NCBI GenBank assembly: GCA_004369085.1
Contig: ML210230.1
Location: forward strand, 2,401 to 66,400
DNA from: Coprinopsis marcescibilis
Lineage: Eukaryota > Basidiomycota > Agaricomycetes > Agaricales > Psathyrellaceae
Reading direction: 5' to 3'
DNA: 64,000 bases
Every line of letters starts with the position of its first letter. Position 1 is the first letter of the stretch. The notes beneath the pieces are model-generated. The model was not told the origin of the DNA. It ran no database searches and saw nothing but the letters and a program-made list of their open reading frames with translations. Shown here piece after piece: positions 1 through 11,829 of this stretch. The position numbers and the translations under genes were made by a program.

Positions 1-673
1 TGGTTCAAGCTTGGGACTGCCAGTACGGAGATGAGTATCTTCTGAACGTTTTCCTAGACCCTGACATCTGGCTGCGATCGAAACGGCTGCGGGATGGAGG
101 GCTTTCCTGGTGCAGGTAGCTGTATTACATATTTACTTAGCGCTGAATGATCCATGTAATTGGACAGCCGATGGTTAAAAATATATCACAAATTTGACTC
201 CCCTTTTTGTGAGCTTGAGCCTGGATATACAGACATTTTCGCCATAGTCTTAGTCTGACTCTGAATACAAGAGCTACCTGGGCTCTGCTCAAGGTAAGGG
301 ACAGTTGAATGGACTAAGATACGAGGGAGGCATGTACGCTGGCTGATATTTTACGTTTGGTGCTTAATTAGTGGAACACACAGCAACACCACATTCCCGA
401 CTCGACATACACGTTCCTTTTGCAACAGGAACGAGGCAAAAGCTTCAGGGTAGCAACAACGGAGCCCAGATTTTGCAGTGGAACACAAGGACCGGACATT
501 TGCGAATGGCATTGAGGGTTCTACTTTTGGACAGACTTGGTGCAGTATCTGGTGGTATGTAGACATCAAGATGCAGCCATGTCCTAGAAACATGGTGTTG
601 GGAGCTGAAAACAAATCGAATGCATAGCTGAGGGCCAGTGCACAGCCCGGCCCCAAAAAACAGACAAGTTCAG
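1..673. other. Upstream intergenic DNA
   Basis: No coding pattern or RNA gene could be supported here. The short open frames on both strands overlap each other and carry no recognisable motif. The right end holds the promoter of the next gene. Confidence 0.5.
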
Positions 674-682
674 TATAAAAGG
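674..682 (+). promoter_or_regulatory. TATA box of the orphan gene at 0.9 kb
   Basis: TATAAAAGG lies 192 bp upstream of the chosen ATG (875). A pyrimidine-rich stretch follows, and then an apparent 5' UTR intron (810-863, GTAAGT..CTTAG). This is a strong match to the core promoter element used by several other genes in this window. Confidence 0.6.
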
Positions 683-874
683 TGTCCTCAGACGACATCT
701 GAGACCCCAGAGGTCCACCAAACCTCTTCACTGTTGAACCGTTCGCTCCTACCTACCTACTCTTCGATTCCTGACTTTCTCTCGCTTTCCACCATCGCCT
801 CCTATCAATGTAAGTCCACTTCATGTCATCGCATGAAGCCGTCACCCTCATTGTCAATCTTAGCGTCGATCACC

Positions 875-2766
875 ATGTCCAATGCCAGCGCTGCTTCGCA
901 GGTCTCTGCTTCCGTGTCCACCGTCTCAACTCTCTCCACCACTATGTCGTCCACTGAGCTGGCCAGAGCTCACTACATCCAGAATGGGGGAAGTGCTGAT
1001 GCTCTTCGCAAGGTATATGCTTCAGTCCTACTGCCAATTTCGCTGTTTTGACTAATTGTGCTCGATCTCGATCTTAGGCGCTCGGGGCAGCACACATCGA
1101 TCTCCAGACGTTGAAGGCCGAGAACCAAGCTCTCACAGAAGAGAACACCACCCTCAAGTCCCAGCTTCGACTCGCTACTCACCAAAAGAAGACTCGGGCG
1201 AAGGGCTCGACCAAGAGCAAAGAGGAGTTGGCAGCAGCGCACCTTGGTAACATTTTCATGGTGTTCTTTAATATGTGCTGGGATATCGACATGTTTGGAC
1301 CTGCTCTTGTTGGCTATGACCATGACGACGGGCAATACAATACACCTGGGGCCTACAGCAACTATGTGCGATGGCAGCTGTACCAGCTTGTGCCCAAGAA
1401 GTATCACAATGAGCTTGTGAATGAGATCTCGCTCTTTGTTGTGACGGTGAGTTTTTTTTCTTCTTTTAATTTCCCCTTTGGTTCTTAGCAGTACTGTGCC
1501 TGTAGTCTGAGAAGTCTGGGCGTACTATGCGTACTCAGACCTTCACTCAGACCCGGAGCACTCTTCTGACGATTCTTGGCGACAAATACCCTCATCAGCT
1601 CAAGCCGTCGCTCTTCCTCAAGTCAACCGAGTGCTCTGAGGAGCGTGAGCAGTGCGAAGACCTCCGCTTCCTCCTTGGTCATGATGGCTCTTCCTCCGAT
1701 GGCCCGGGCACCCACTGTCCCTATCCCATTTATCCTCCTGTTCTTTTTGAGAACTTTGATGTCGACAACCCTGCTGCGTTTATGCGTGGTGAGACTTTCT
1801 ATCAGGTGAGCGCTTTTTCCTTATCAGTTTTGCAGCGGACTTCTGATGGCCTTTACCCAGCTTGGGCGTTTAGTTGCTTACGGAAAATCATCCATTGCCA
1901 GTGTCCGGTCCATACGCGAGCAGTCCAACAGCGCTTTGTCCTCTCCTGACCTCGACCATCACTCTACCACTGGATTCATTGCTGGTCTCGGTATTATTGT
2001 GAGTTATCTACGCTTTCTTTTCCCACACCCACCCATCTGACCAGGTTTTTGCAAGCTCGTTTTTGTTCTCAGCCCCGATAAGGAGTTCCCCAACACCGGC
2101 ATTGGCGCCATCTCTCGAATTCGCTATTACGACCTGTACTTGGCCTTCAAGAATTCGATCCATGCCATCGAACTTGCCAAGGTCAACGGCGGGCTGAAGG
2201 CCGTCTACAACAGTCAGGTCTTCCCAAAATATGTTCCGGGGGCCCCCTCTGGGACCCAGGAAGCCTCCCGGTCCCCTGTCAATGCAGCCGTAGCCCAGTT
2301 CCGTATGCAGCCAGCGGTATCCAAGATGATGTGGGCCATCAAGGCGCTCACTGATTCCCCCGGCGCTTCTCAGTCACCATCTCCCCTTTTGGCACAGCCC
2401 ACTCTCATCATCGAGGAAAATGATGACGACGACAGCTTCTATGCCCAGGACTCTGATGCAACCACTACGGCTCTCGCTCACCCTACTGATCAGTCTGGGC
2501 TTGAGGGTGCATTGACCTCTATGTCTCTTTCGGCTGATGCCACTGATGGGACAGCAGACTTAGGCACTGGGACTTTGGTGAGTATTTGTTCCATATACAA
2601 GCTGACTGACAGTCTAACTTATGATAATCATCAGGACCGTGAGGCCACTGTTCGTCCGGACAATCTTGGACCAGTCAGGCGTGGTGGAGCCCGAAGGAGC
2701 AAGGCCAATGCTCCTGCGCCTGCACCTACCCGACGCACCACCCGTGCTGCTGCTAAGTCCACCTGA
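875..2766 (+). CDS. Orphan Agaricomycete protein, six exons
   Basis: I do not recognise a named domain. Exons are 875-1012, 1078-1446, 1506-1805, 1861-1998, 2056-2577 and 2635-2766. All junctions keep phase 0 and give 532 aa. The N-terminus is Ser/Thr-rich. Residues about 47-85 look coiled-coil (TLKAENQALTEENTTLKSQL, then a Lys-rich stretch). The middle holds an aromatic segment (FFNMCWDIDMFGPALVGYDH) and a conserved-looking block around LGDKYPHQLKPSLFLKSTE. The tail is acidic, then basic and Ala/Pro/Arg-rich (RRTTRAAAKST), like a nuclear localisation tail. ATG 875 is chosen because the ATG at 808 is interrupted by the GTAAGT donor. The last intron is 57 bp and has no in-frame stop, so its retention would still give a readable protein. 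A transposon-domesticated or nuclear structural role is possible, but nothing in the sequence proves either. Confidence 0.75.
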
Positions 2767-3139
2767 TCGTATTACTCTTCTATCTCACTTTCTGCTAACT
2801 CCTGAGCTATGTACACTTACACACCATCCTCTACCACTCTTCTGTCACACTTTCTGCTCGGTATTCCTTCGGTGTGTTCAGTATTATTAGTAGATGGTAG
2901 TACTTCAACAGTACTGTGGCGCCTGTGGTTGCTAGCATCGTTTCCACGATTGTATCTTCATATGGCTGCATAATCAATCCTTTCCTTGTATGTTCTACTG
3001 TCGTCTCTTCTCTGGGTGGACCTGTTGTGGCATTTTTGGATGTCCCAGGGTTTGGGATGAGTTTGCGAACAGTGGTTTTCGTTTCACTAAGTCCCGCTTA
3101 CGTGGGTATGTATAACTGTTTGTAAAGTACTTTTACAAG
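2767..3139. other. 3' flank, no gene seen
   Basis: T-rich and C-rich DNA downstream of the orphan gene, probably including its 3' UTR. The small open frames have no supporting features. Confidence 0.4.
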
Positions 3140-3292
3140 GAACATATGGTACAGTGGTTAGTATAACAAGGGTGAGATTGTAACCGTCTCGGCGACCCTG
3201 GGTTCGATTCCCATCGCTGTCGAGAAATAACATCAGTGGCCCAGGTTGTAATTGTCACATGACAGTTTCAATCCGACGTTTTGATTTTTATC
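3140..3292 (+). repeat. tRNA-like sequence, possible SINE head
   Basis: An A-box (TGGTACAGTGG, 3147-3157) matches TRGYNNANNNG exactly. A B-box (GGTTCGATTCC, 3201-3211) is a perfect consensus 43 bp downstream. The D-stem (GTAC/GTAT) pairs and four of five T-stem pairs form, but no acceptor stem closes and the anticodon region has extra bases. It is therefore not a working tRNA. T runs at about 3275-3290 could terminate Pol III. This fits a tRNA pseudogene or a tRNA-derived SINE; only finding further copies elsewhere would separate these. Confidence 0.4.
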
Positions 3293-6200
3293 GGGACCGA
3301 TGATTACAAACGTTCCCTCTCATCACCATCATGGCCGTGATTATGATGGTCACCTGCTGATTGTGATCATACTCGGCCGAATTGAAATCACTGATTGCGA
3401 TTGTAAAATTTCTACCATAATTACAATCGCCAATCCAGATTTAGCAGATTCACGTCATTGTAACCTATATTGGGATTTCCGACACAGGCGTACATTGTTG
3501 CTACTTATAGGAAACGTGTTCATCAATTCAGTGGAATAAACATAGTGCATTAGGTTTGGAAAGAAATGATGACGAGGGAAGGAACTGCACGTATGAGACT
3601 TAAGTTACAATGAGTAGCCCATAATCCAAGGATCCCTATTCGTAACCGGTTCTGGGTAGAGAAACGTAAAGCTATCATATGGACTAACCTCAGAGTACCG
3701 GAGATGTAAAGATTTGGCAGCGAGCCGAGCCTTTCGACAAAGTTGACACCCGTCATGTGTGGGCCTAATTCCTGCTCTATATCCACATGTGCTTTACAGA
3801 TTATCCGCACGCCCAATTATATTCGGCGAGTACTGTCGTTGGCCTGATCTTTCTAAATTAACAAGTTCTAAAAGTGTAGACAGTCAGAACCAACCAATTT
3901 CTGATGACTACTCTTGCAACCAGAAAAAGGCCTCTCCCCTGCTACAACTTCACTGGGACCATAAATGACATTGAGCCTGGATTCCAGAGGACTGGGCCTC
4001 TGAGAACTTGACAAAAGACAATGTGGTCTACCCCCTGGAGATATATCCTTGGTGCCTTTTGGACTGCAGGCTTGAACAAGACACTGATTCTTCAGGGGAA
4101 AAGACCGGTAAAGCAATGAGTTGCAGCGAGTGTCGGGCGCAAGCCAGTACTGTAGAGAAGGCATAGCTTACTCAGATAGTGTCTCCTTGTGGACTTATTT
4201 GCAAGTATGTACCTTCTCAGCGACATTGACGATGCGACTGGTAGTCGTGATGCTCGTGACCAAACAATGTGCCAACTGGGATTTTCATGGGGACACAGAC
4301 CTCTTAGCTAACTTGAAGATTAAAAATAGCTATCTTCCTAGTCACAAGTGTACATACAAATGACATACCTGAGCGTTATTGCGAGGCCCTACTGAGTACC
4401 CTCGAGACGAGACTCGAGGAGGCGAACATATAACAACTCGTAAGAACTTGAGCCCGTGATTGAATCACATGCTCCATCGCGCTAAGATCCTCCTCAGATG
4501 TGCACCTTCGCAGCCCCATTGACCATTACCTGCGACGCGGTCCTAAATCTACAGCTGTGAGCTTGAAAAGATGTGTATACGTGTCCTTTTCAACTTCAAT
4601 TATCAATACCGGTTAGTGGTTACTAAAGTGTCACAGTTGGCGGTAATTGATTGCTACTCAAGCTCGATTTTTTCATTTCATGTTGCTAAAATGCCAGGAA
4701 GCCTAGTACCGTTTGAGCCTGTAGCGTGGATCATCCGGGCTCAAAGCTTGCGCATAGAGAGGGGTGACATTCGGTGACCTCTAGTTCTATCAGAATATAA
4801 AAGCCGCAGATTAGCTTGACCCAAAGGACATAACTTGGGTCGATGTTGTTGCGGCTCGCGAGACACACGTCTATCTGGAGAGAAACTGAGGCCATAGAGG
4901 TGGGGATGCCCGGACAACAGGTCAGTTGAAGAAACCGCCTCGGACCGGTGTCGAGTGTGTGGGTGTTGGCCCTCAGCCGTTGTCGGCGCTTTGCGCAGAC
5001 TACGACTTATTGGCACCAGATTTCTTTCACAGTCTTGAAAGATAGCACACATGCTAGCACGAGCCTTAGTTTCTCTGTTGGCGACAAGTTTGACCCAAAG
5101 ACAAGCTGGATAACATAGACATTTTCTCATGTTTGTAATTCACTGTTCACGACCAAAACGACCTGCTTGAAGGACGTACGATGTGCAAATGGAGGCTTAA
5201 AGGACTGTAGGGCTAAGATGAGGCTTGTAAAACTGTTTGTGGCCACCTTCTGAGCCATAACAGGGCGGGCGTGTGCGCACTGCGCATACTACGAGTACAG
5301 CACAAGAACAACATTCCATTTGATAAGCCCTCCTCCAACTGAGTATCTGATTGACAAAAGAAGTAAAAGTGCCTGGTGGATCCCGAAGCTATTCAATAGG
5401 TTAGCTCAGAGGTAGCAATGGCGACCCGACCCTGTTGTAATGTCAAACTCCAGTCCGTGCAAGCTCATCACGAGTCGCGCCGCAAGACGCCGATAGTGGG
5501 CGTCTATTTTTGGATAAATAGACTCTCTCAAGGTGACGACAGCCTGAGTCTTGGATGTGATGTAGGTGACATCCATACCAATGTGCTCACGCCGGTTTCC
5601 AAAACTTCAAATAATAGAAGAGTGCCAAGGACTGCTCGACCCTTTCAGGCCGAGACGTGGAAGGACAGAATTCAAGAAGTTGCATGCAGTCGGAGTGAAG
5701 AACATGAAAGAAATCTAAAACCTTCTGCGTCCCCTGCAACCCGTGTGACGCACTCACAGCAGAGTGGCTTCCTCTGATGTACATTGCAGACCGCAATGCA
5801 AGTATCTCAAGCAGGCGAGTTCTCAACTCACTTCAGTGCTGCGGAGAATTGGTTTCCCGGAAGTACATACACTCGTAACGTTTCTAGGACACATGACTAT
5901 GTGTGATGGTCTCATTCGCTGAGATGAAACCATACACTTACAGTACAGCTGTCTGATTACTACTTACTACACAGTAGTTAATGATAAGCGTTACAATGTC
6001 AGGGCCAATCCAGCTGACTGAATCTTATCATCTATGCCCGAGATACATACATTCTCCACATTAATAGCCGTGCGAGGCTCAGAGTAGATGTACACTCACA
6101 GCGCTCTAACTGTCTAACACCCGTTCAAGGCGGTTTTAACGGACATTTCAATACTTCATTATTTATTCACATCATAGTCTTTTGCCAACTGCTGTAAAGG

Positions 6201-9200
6201 AAGACTGTCAACCAAGTCCGTAGTGAGAGCGGGTGCTGAGCCCCCTGGCAAACGCTTCGAAACGACGCCCACAAATGCTTCGCCCGAGGTACCCCATTTG
6301 CGCGCACAGTGATGAACACTTGAATTAAGCCACGACAATCACAATGATTAAGATCTGGGCCTCGTCCGTCATGCGCGAATCCGGAAGGAGTTGCCCCTTC
6401 CCATATTGAGTATCTTGAACGAGACATATATCTATCTTGCTAAGTAGAGTAGCTTGTATAGATTCTCAGCCCAAATGTCGACTTAAATTATGTGGACATG
6501 CCGCTAACTCGATACCCGAGATCCTTCCTTTCTTTGTAACATGCTACGTGCACTCTGTCCACCAAGCGGAACGAGGCCATGAAAGACGACCGCAGTTGCC
6601 AAGCTCCGGAGCCTCGTGTCCCTCAATAATCATACACATATCCCCACGAGCCCACTCAACGAGCACACCGTCACCAGCCACAGGGGACACCACCGTGGTG
6701 GTACCTACCGGGTTCAACTCACCGCAGACAACAACGCACACAACCTGTGAAAGGGCGGCGGCTGATTCAGCATGCGCACAGTTCGACCTTAAATTGTCGG
6801 CCATCCGCCCATCATCGGATTGTCAATAGGATCCACGTTTGGTCCCAAAGAGACGTGCAGATCCTCCCAGATTCTGTTCCCGATCTATCATGCCAGGCCC
6901 CGTATATTTGCAGCCGCACCCGTCTTGCCCTGGCTTTGTGAGTAAATTTGTTCTATTGTAATAATCGCACCCGGGTAAAGGTCCTTTGGCGAAGAATAGC
7001 TAATGTGTTTACTCACTGATGCAGTGGGGTGTTACCTTCTCAAGTTCGCGATACACTTGCCTTGTGGCGCGGTGGAAGTTGGAGAGAAGAGAAGATTGAG
7101 AAGACTCTACAGTATAAGTACTTGAGTCGGTTGGTGCTGAGGAAAGGTAGTATCCACAACGCGTGGGTCTTTGTTCTCCCAGCGGAATCTTCTTGTTGTG
7201 ATTTCTTCTGGATTATTGCTCATTTGTTTCACATATGGTATCTGTTCTAACACGAGAAACACCGGTGACCACCATGTCAGTGGCGGCCAAAGCAGACAGG
7301 CGTGTACAAATGCTTCGGGAAGTGGAGCATGAGTAAAACATACGTTCGTGACCCACCTCCTCGACAGCCCTTTCACAAGTTCTTCCCGCCCTGTTCATTT
7401 ATGAGAGGTTTAACCGACCCTGCCGGCGACTTGACAACTGTATATCATGACTTGACAACCATCGCCTCTTCCTGAAAAGTCGGGCCTCGTCTTAGTGACA
7501 GAACCACACACACGTCCCAAAACGACAGGAGCGCGATTTCCTCGAGGGAAAAAAATCTCAATGTAGATGACCAAGTCACTGACATCAGTCAAGAACCGGA
7601 ACGATCGTCTTTGCCTGATCTCAAGCCTGATGCGGTACTAAATAAGGAAACCAAGCACAACCAAGCCCGCCTACTCTGATCTAACCGTCATACCCGAGCG
7701 AGTTCCCATTTCGGAACCTATGATTTGTGGATATCACTCCAACCAAATTCCAACATCGTGACTGGCAAGGTATTGCTCATCGGCCAGGCCGTTATGCCTT
7801 CAGGCCATTTGGAGAATATGAAATTCAGTGGAAATTTTGCCGCAGTCCTTTGGATGCCGTATGTTTCTGATTTGACTGCAGAGCCGATGTCGACCGTCGA
7901 GCGGCTCCACTGGCACGGACTGATCTCACTTCGCTGCAAGGGACAGCGGAGGCCGGCAAATCGCATACGTCGACTGAGCCGGCACAGGGTATCGGTCAGC
8001 ACCCTTGCACCCAGGACTAGGGCTATCTACGCCGCTCAAGCGGGTGTCTAGGCCCTCTCAATATACAATTAAGGCCAAAATCCACCCAGGAAATCAGCCA
8101 ACTCAAAGATGGGGAAATATCGGACCAAGACACCCAAGCCCATCCTCTAATTCTGCGAAGATGTTAAGTTACAAGAGGATCGACGTAGCTTGGGTGCTTC
8201 GCAGTATACTTAGACTATAACTGCCCTTCTTCTACAGCATTTAACAGTACCCGACGGACAATCGATCGATAAGCCGTCACATATCCATTTCCCGATTGAA
8301 TGCGAGGATTGTGCAGGGTTCACCCGAACTATAATTCATCGATGTCATCGATACCGTTCATTTCAAAAGACGTGGAGGCGTTATGGGCCGTGTATTTCCT
8401 TGTAGATATGGTGATCATGAACAGTAAACCACCGCTATGAGAGCGTGACCTATAGCCGGAAGTTCGGGACTTGGAGCTATCGCAAGTGAATTACCGCGAA
8501 ATGCTTCTCTTCTCTTCAGGAAATCTGAAAGGGACATATTAATCCAGATGATTTCCGGATTTGCGACTGACCCACTGAATTTGCTCACATACGTCAACGA
8601 GGCGACGAATACACGAAGCAATCCACGCAAATCCGGTATGGGAGATTTTCGACTCTTTTCCGCTCCCGGATGTTTTTGATCGAACGTTACCTTCAAGGCC
8701 AAGGGTCTCTCGGGAATATGTGGCTACCCCTCAGTACCGCATATTCCTGGTAAGGTTTCGAGACGCATGCTCCATACAGTACAACAGTCTTCTTCCGCTT
8801 CTCCACCCCCAGAAATACGATTTAAAAAGCATAGAAGACAATCAAGTTCCGCTTCTCAACGACGAATTTCCATGAAGACCGTTCTTAAGAACAAGAACCG
8901 CTGTATTTACGGGTCAAGTGTAGTGCCAAAACCTTGTCCTTGACTGTTACGCTACAATTTAGTAAGATAATACACAATACGCAGAATACGCAGCTAACTC
9001 CCTATTCATTCGGGTAGAATTTTTACCGGCTATCCAGCGCCGAGCCCCGACCTGAGCGCTGGAGTTTGGGCCCTGTTACCCCTCAGAGCAGTGAGATTTT
9101 CTGCGATTTGCAGCAGTGCGTCGGAGCCGCATCAGAAACTGCACAGTGTCTGCTGAGCCAATGACGCACCTTTGTACTTGGTTCGCATGCTCCATTTTTC

Positions 9201-9961
9201 GCAAAGTTCACATATGCATATCACTGCTGTGATCCCGAATTCCCAAGATCATATTTTGCACCCAATGGGTAAATACAGAATTACCGGGATAGTTGGAGCC
9301 TGTAACGGTTGCACCAGCTTCTGCGATAACTTGGCAAGTCAGTCGATGCTTCTTGGAAACAGCGCTCGTGCTCGGACAAGCATCCGGGGATGATCTTACC
9401 GGTAGACTTGAAACTTTAAACTCCCTCCCATTTTTGCGAAGTGCATCCTATTGTTGTGACAGATGTGTGGTGAAACCTGTACATATCTGGCCTGAACAAG
9501 AAGGGGCGAGGCGGGAGAGGTTGATGTAGAGGGCAACACCATCAGGCATCAAGTCTGGATGATCGCAGTACTTTTGACTTAGACAGAAATGGCAACGCTA
9601 TAAGTGACACAGAAGACCATGTTTGACTGACTGAATGTGTTCTAGGAAAGAGACATATGGATGGCGTGATTAAGATTGACATGCCGTGTGGATAATAATA
9701 ATGTACCTATACATGAACTTGTAAAACGTGAAAGAAGTTGATCAAACAATAGTGTGAGTCGTATCATAGGGATTGACCGCGGGGTGGAGAGCCCTGTATC
9801 GTACAGGAACTCGGGTCGACAAGTGAGCAAGAAAGCAACATCAGAGATGACGAGAGGCATGTACAATAATAGCGAATGCAAGAGCAATGAATGATGTCTA
9901 GGAAAGCACGGATCTTCTGGGCGACCGACCCGCGAAGCGGTGCACAGACATGTAAGGAAAT
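3293..9961. other. Long stretch without recognisable genes
   Basis: Both strands were read. Open frames reach only about 130 aa, lack domain motifs and sit in mutually overlapping sets, as expected by chance. No reverse transcriptase, integrase or transposase motif was seen, nor any long terminal or inverted repeat. The only local structure noted is a short inverted repeat near 4400 (CCTCGAG..CTCGAGG). Highly decayed mobile elements could be present but cannot be shown by eye. Confidence 0.4.
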
Positions 9962-11551
9962 TCACCAGCCGCTAGAGGAACGGTGGCTCCTTTCGGACGA
10001 TATTCTGGATGTTGTCGATCCGAATGCTGGCCTCAGGGTAGTAGATACCTGAGACTGGGTGGCAGAGCGCAGATACGGGATCGAGGCGCTATACACAGGC
10101 TCTTTGTGGCTTACCGCGTGAGCATGGTGGTGTGGCGGAGGCGAAGGTGAAGGTGAAGGCGATGACGAATGGAAAGACGACCCAGCTGGAGTATAGGGTC
10201 TACCACTTGGCAATGGATAAGGGTGATGGCGTGGGGAGACTTGTGGAGGATACTGATGAGACCCACGGTGCGAGGAGCTCGCGTAGTGACGAGAAGAAGA
10301 CTCCCTATGCGACTGAGAGTGTGGGTGGTAGTAGCCCGCCGGTGGTGGATACTGGTACTGTTGCACGGTTGGTTGATGATGGTGAGAGCGAGAATGGGGC
10401 TGGGAATGTGGATGAGGTGCGTAAGATGCTGAAGATCGCGATGATCCTCCTAGCGACGAACGCGGTACAGAGTGGTGTTGTGGGTACGAAGCATGGTGCA
10501 GATCGTAGTCGAGAAGTTCATGACTAGGTTTTCCATAATCGGACTCGTACCCGTCGGATTCATCGCTTCCATAACCAGCACCGGGAGCACCGCGGACAAA
10601 ATCCTCATTTGGAACGCGTCGTAAACTATGATGATCGTTGTCGTTGGAAGGGTGGTGATCGACAATGGTAGGTTCAAGCCTTCGTCGTCTCCGTCTAATA
10701 TCGTTCGGCTGTCGCGAGAATCCAGGAGTGGTGTGGTTTCGGTAGTGGCGCCGCATGTTTGAATTGACATTGAATTCGCGTCCACAATTGGGCCAAGGGC
10801 AACGGAAAGCTATACAAACGATCGACAATTAGGTCGAGGACTTGTGAAGGAATTTAAATGGAAATGAAACTCACGCGTTGCACCGGTGTGTGTGTTTACA
10901 TGAATGCGAAGGCTGCTAGGGCGATTGAAACGTTTGAAACACGTTGGACAGACATGCTTCTTTCCAGTGTTTGGCTCAGTTGATCCCTCGTCGTCGCTGT
11001 GGTTAGCGGCGGGATCGCCGGCTTCTTCTTGGCGGCTTGCGGCCGTTCCTGATCCAACGGGGAAGGAAATGATAGAGGGCTGAGTGGAGGTTGAGGCAGG
11101 TCTATCCTTCAGCTTCATTCCAGCCAACTCGGCTGGCAAGCTGGTACTCTCACGCGGGCGGCGAGGGGATCCACCAGCACCAAAAGTTGGAGCTGACGGA
11201 GGTGGTGTTCCGGACGATGAAACGCGAAAAGCAGGGGTAGTTTCGCTGGATCCGCGGTGCTGTCTGGATGAGGTGGGCTCCGTATTGCGAGAGTATATAG
11301 TTCGAGCTCTCGACGACGGCGAGAAGGAGTGGTCACGGCTAGGCTGTGAGGTTTCTTTTGTGGTAGCCTGTGGCACCGAAGACCTCGACAGCGGGCGATG
11401 TGTACCATGTTGGCTCACCGGCGACTGGCCAACCTTTGAAGACGAATCCTGTCAAGTGATAAACACCAACTCAGAGTTTGACATGTTTATGACACACCTG
11501 TGAACCTCTTCTCGATGTGCTGGACCCCCCAGCTTGTTCGTTGCTGCCCAT
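9962..11551 (-). CDS. Two-finger C2H2 transcription factor
   Basis: Exons on the minus strand are 11551-11498, 11448-10875 and 10809-9962, phases closed, giving 491 aa. Two adjacent zinc fingers are centred on residues about 183-235. The first is HVCPTCFKRFNRPSSLRIH (C-X2-C, H-X3-H). The linker is HTGATP. The second is FRCPWPNCGREFNVNSNMRRH (C-X4-C, H-X3-H) and is completed across the second intron. A basic RRRRRR patch follows the fingers. The remainder is disordered: Ser/Pro-rich before the fingers and His/Ser/Pro/Tyr-rich after. The layout fits a sequence-specific nuclear transcription factor with paired C2H2 fingers, as in several fungal developmental regulators. I cannot assign it to a named regulator. 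The ATG is chosen because the short first exon is in frame and bounded by a good donor (CAG/GTGTGT). Confidence 0.85.
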
Positions 11552-11760
11552 GAGATGCTCTAGTGGCCTTGTCAATCACCTTGGGCTGGTACGATGGGCG
11601 ACTATGACATACCAGGAAACATCTCATGAATGCTTGGAAGAGATACAGACTTGGATGACGATGGTGACTCCATGGCAGAGAATAGGGTGGAGCCCGTTTG
11701 TGTGGATGACTGCCGGGAAAATACTGATGGCGAAGGGGAGTTAGCGAAGGACAGGAGGAC

Positions 11761-11770
11761 TTTATATATA
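11761..11770 (-). promoter_or_regulatory. Candidate TATA box for the C2H2 gene
   Basis: TATATATAAA on the minus strand lies about 210 bp upstream of the ATG at 11551. Position and orientation suit a core promoter with a 5' UTR of roughly 180 bp, but AT-rich runs of this length also occur by chance. Confidence 0.3.
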
Positions 11771-11829
11771 CATTTATCAGAAGGGGAACCGATGAATCGG
11801 GAGCTATTTGAGAGACCGGCGTTGTAATC

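Noticed and set aside
3140..3222. Functional tRNA gene
   Set aside because: No acceptor stem pairs, the anticodon loop lacks T33 and there are too many bases between D-arm and anticodon arm.
4390..4425. CCTCGAG..CTCGAGG inverted repeat as a transposon end
   Set aside because: Only 7 bp with a 6-base spacer, no partner copy and no transposase nearby.
10132..10527. Plus-strand open frames opposite the C2H2 gene
   Set aside because: Antisense shadows of the His/Ser-rich coding exon.
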